Shown here one piece after another: positions 62,041-64,000 of a stretch of 64,000 bases of DNA. Under the pieces are notes generated by a model. It was not told the origin of the DNA and did not search any database. It was given only the letters and a program-made list of their open reading frames with translations. Each line of letters begins with the position of its first letter. Position 1 is the stretch's first letter. The stretch is from Roseinatronobacter thiooxidans. GTDB lineage: Bacteria > Pseudomonadota > Alphaproteobacteria > Rhodobacterales > Rhodobacteraceae. The stretch is taken from the NCBI RefSeq assembly GCF_001870675.1, contig NZ_MEHT01000007.1:124001-188000 (forward strand). The letters run 5' to 3'. The translations under genes and the position numbers were made by a program.

Positions 62041-62934
62041 TCAGCGCCCGCGCAATGCCCGCCTGCAAATCGCCCAGACCAGCAGCATGCCCAGCAGATC
62101 AAGCCCCAGAAGCGGCAGGATTGTCTCTGTATCACTGGCCGAGAATGGCAGCCGGTACAGCGCCAGCCCGTCCAGCGCCTCGCCGGTGGTGAACAGCAAG
62201 ATCGCAAACAAGTTATTGGCGAAATGCAGCCCCCACGCCATGCCGATGGACCCAGAGCGCGCGGTCAGATCCGCCATCAACAGGCCAAACGCCCCTGTCA
62301 GGAACACAATCATCCAGACAGACCCGCCCATCTCCTCGGGTGCGTAATGCACCAGCCCGAAGATAACCGAAGGCAGCACCATCCAGACCCAGCGCGAGGC
62401 AAAGCGCGCCGCCAGTTGTTGCTGCATATAGCCGCGAAACACCAGCTCTTCCGCCCCTGTCTGGATCAACAACCCCACAAGCGCGAGGGGCAGGAACATC
62501 AGCCACACATTCCACGCAACGCCGCGTGTCAGATCCAGCGTTGCCAGAAACCAGATGATGCCGGGCAGCGCCACAAGCGCGAAAATCCCGAACCCCACAG
62601 CAAAATCGCGCAACACGATGTCGCGCGGGCCAAACAGCGTGGCAACAGGGCGTTTATGCACCCAGCGCGCAGCCGCAAAAGCCCCCAGGGCCATGCCCAC
62701 AAATGTCAGCAGCAACAGGATCAGCGATGCAGGCGTGCTGCCAGTGCCAATCGCGCCCAGCGCCTCTTCCAGCCGGCTGGCCCCAAGCGCCAGACCGATG
62801 ACACCCGCCATCGCGCCCATCCACAGAATGTAGATGACGAAAAGCAGCACCAGCCCCAAAACCAGCCGCCACAGCTGCGGGCGCAGCCGCGCAGGGGCCA
62901 CATAACGATCAAAAACAAGCGGCTTGAGCAACAT
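62041..62934 (-). CDS. CPBP-family intramembrane metalloprotease
   Basis: This 297-residue protein has about eight helices and the CPBP/Abi motifs [13 protein letters not shown] (EExxxR) near 170-180, [10 protein letters not shown] and GLHFANNLF. These supply the glutamates and histidines of the active site. Family members process membrane substrates or contribute to bacteriocin immunity; the target is unknown. The start at 62934 (MLLKPLVFD) is preferred over a much longer reading. Confidence 0.85.
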   Translation of the reverse strand: MLLKPLVFDRYVAPARLRPQLWRLVLGLVLLFVIYILWMGAMAGVIGLALGASRLEEALGAIGTGSTPASLILLLLTFVGMALGAFAAARWVHKRPVATLFGPRDIVLRDFAVGFGIFALVALPGIIWFLATLDLTRGVAWNVWLMFLPLALVGLLIQTGAEELVFRGYMQQQLAARFASRWVWMVLPSVIFGLVHYAPEEMGGSVWMIVFLTGAFGLLMADLTARSGSIGMAWGLHFANNLFAILLFTTGEALDGLALYRLPFSASDTETILPLLGLDLLGMLLVWAICRRALRGR

Positions 62935-63080
62935 GACACACCCCAAGGCATAAATGAATGACACTTGCCTTAAATAGCCTATGTCGCGGGGCTTCAAGCA
63001 TTTCTGATCTGCGTGCATGCGTGACTCTGCCCGCGCAACGTGACAGTTTGGCGCAAAGGCCATGACAAGGTATGTCAACG

Positions 63081-64000
63081 ATGGCAGGCGCAACGCTGGC
63101 TCTGGTAATTATATTGCAGGTGAGTTTCATCATCCGCGCGTTGCTGCGCGCGGGGTTGACCCCTTCTGCGCGGCTGGCTTGGGTGACGGTCATCTCGGCC
63201 CTGCCGGGTGTGGGGATCGCGGCCTATTTCCTGTTTGGCGAAATCCGGCTGGAACGGGCCAAGCGCGAACGCATGCGCGAGGTGCGCAACCAGTTGCTGG
63301 CCGCACAGGCCAGCAGCCCCGACCAGCCCCTGACCCTGCAAGGCCCCGCCATTCCCAGTTTCGCGGCGGGCCACGCCACCAGCGGGTTCATTCCCGTTGC
63401 AGGCAACCGCCTGACCCTTCTGCCCGAAGGGGATGCGATGATGGAGGATATGTTCACCGCCATCGACGCGGCGCAAGACCATGTGCATGTGCTGTTCTAC
63501 ATCTGGCTGCCTGACATAACAGGCACCCGCATGGCCGACAGCCTGTGCCGCGCCGCACGGCGCGGCGTGGCCTGCCGCGTGCTGGTCGATGATCACGGCG
63601 CGCGGCGCCTGATCCGCTCGCCCCTATGGCGGCAGATGCAGGGCGCGGGTGTTGCGCTGGAACGTGCCGCACCTGTGGGCAACCCGCTGGTCAGCCTGCT
63701 GTTCCGGCGTCTGGACCTGCGCAATCACCGCAAGATCGTGGTGGTCGATAACCGCATCAGCTGGGTTGGCAGCCGCAATTGCGCCGATGCCGCCTTTGCC
63801 ATCAAGCCCCGTTTCGCGCCTTGGGTGGATATCCTGATGCGGCTGGAAGGGCCGATTGTGCGCCAGCAACAGGCGGTGTTCCTGCATGACTGGATGACGC
63901 ATCACGCCGAAGACCTGAGCGCGCTGTTGAGCACCGACGCGCCAGATCCGAATGCAGGGCCGGTGATTGCGCAAGTCATCGCCTCCGGGCCGGATGACGT
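63081..64000 (+). CDS. cls: Cardiolipin synthase, N-terminal part
   Basis: The gene runs off the right edge; 306 codons are visible. Two N-terminal helices (ATLALVIILQVSFIIRALL and LAWVTVISALPGVGIAAYFL) anchor it in the membrane. A PLD domain follows with HVHVLFYIWLPD and the first HKD motif NHRKIVVVDNRISWVGSRN. It condenses phosphatidylglycerol or related lipids to cardiolipin. The correct frame starts at 63081 (MAGATLAL), or three codons earlier. The second HKD motif lies beyond the window. Confidence 0.9.
   Translation, partial: MAGATLALVIILQVSFIIRALLRAGLTPSARLAWVTVISALPGVGIAAYFLFGEIRLERAKRERMREVRNQLLAAQASSPDQPLTLQGPAIPSFAAGHATSGFIPVAGNRLTLLPEGDAMMEDMFTAIDAAQDHVHVLFYIWLPDITGTRMADSLCRAARRGVACRVLVDDHGARRLIRSPLWRQMQGAGVALERAAPVGNPLVSLLFRRLDLRNHRKIVVVDNRISWVGSRNCADAAFAIKPRFAPWVDILMRLEGPIVRQQQAVFLHDWMTHHAEDLSALLSTDAPDPNAGPVIAQVIASGPDD

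Noticed and set aside
1-64000. CRISPR arrays, insertion sequences, prophage or rRNA operons
   Set aside because: No regularly spaced repeats, transposase motifs, phage structural genes or rRNA sequences were found on either strand.

Overview
The window is 64 kb of high-GC, gene-dense chromosome from an alphaproteobacterium, most probably a Rhodobacteraceae (Roseobacter/Rhodobacter group). The reasons are the family mix (aerobic-type CobQ and CobC, AglEFGAK, a SoeABC-like enzyme, DUF1467, DUF3572, DUF6352 and DUF6505 proteins, a PleD cyclase, an FNR-controlled cytochrome c peroxidase) and the GC-biased codon use. The genus cannot be fixed from the sequence. No insertion sequence, prophage, CRISPR array or rRNA is visible.

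Left part (1-13.9 kb): a truncated cobQ, a tRNA-Leu(CAA) and a DEAD-box RNA helicase. Then comes a complete alpha-glucoside module. aglEFGAK runs leftward from a LacI-type operator. aglR, a GH1 beta-glucosidase and glucokinase run rightward from the same control region. The oligosaccharide is imported, hydrolysed in the cytoplasm and phosphorylated as glucose. A Pr6Pr membrane protein and recO follow.

Middle (14-30.2 kb): a formate dehydrogenase locus. It holds a WD40-cytochrome c fusion, a 51-residue membrane peptide, ApbC, FdhC/B/A, a Tat-signal mini-protein and a TorD chaperone. It also holds five conserved accessory genes (DUF3306, DUF3305, DUF6352, DUF6505 and a degenerate biotin/lipoate-ligase-like protein) and a divergent 650-residue multi-[4Fe-4S] protein. 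A TupBCA tungstate importer lies beside it, so the enzyme may be a tungsten FDH.

30.3-44.3 kb: an ATP-dependent DNA ligase with its MBL-fold exonuclease, cobC, a YidB-like protein, and a three-subunit cytoplasm-facing molybdoenzyme best read as quinone-linked sulfite dehydrogenase SoeABC. Next are a NUDIX hydrolase, a DUF983 protein, an EF-hand / ECF-type sigma / membrane anti-sigma candidate / periplasmic metal-sensor module, and PleD with DUF3572.

44.4-64 kb: aspS with an AT-rich insertion, then an orphan receiver protein, methylmalonyl-CoA epimerase, DUF1467, an EI24 membrane protein, a nitroreductase, a hybrid histidine kinase, YaaA, YggT, RecQ and a thioesterase. These are followed by an FNR-box-controlled cytochrome c peroxidase, an MFS transporter and a small cytochrome c. 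A ~47% GC islet carries a tiny ORF or sRNA candidate and a DUF4760-like gene. The window ends with folC, accD, a CPBP protease and a cardiolipin synthase cut by the window edge.

The signals most worth following are the uncharacterised FDH accessory set, the low-GC insertion in aspS, and a ~130 bp element present as two inverted copies (about 14.0 kb and 46.6 kb) with a preserved hairpin.
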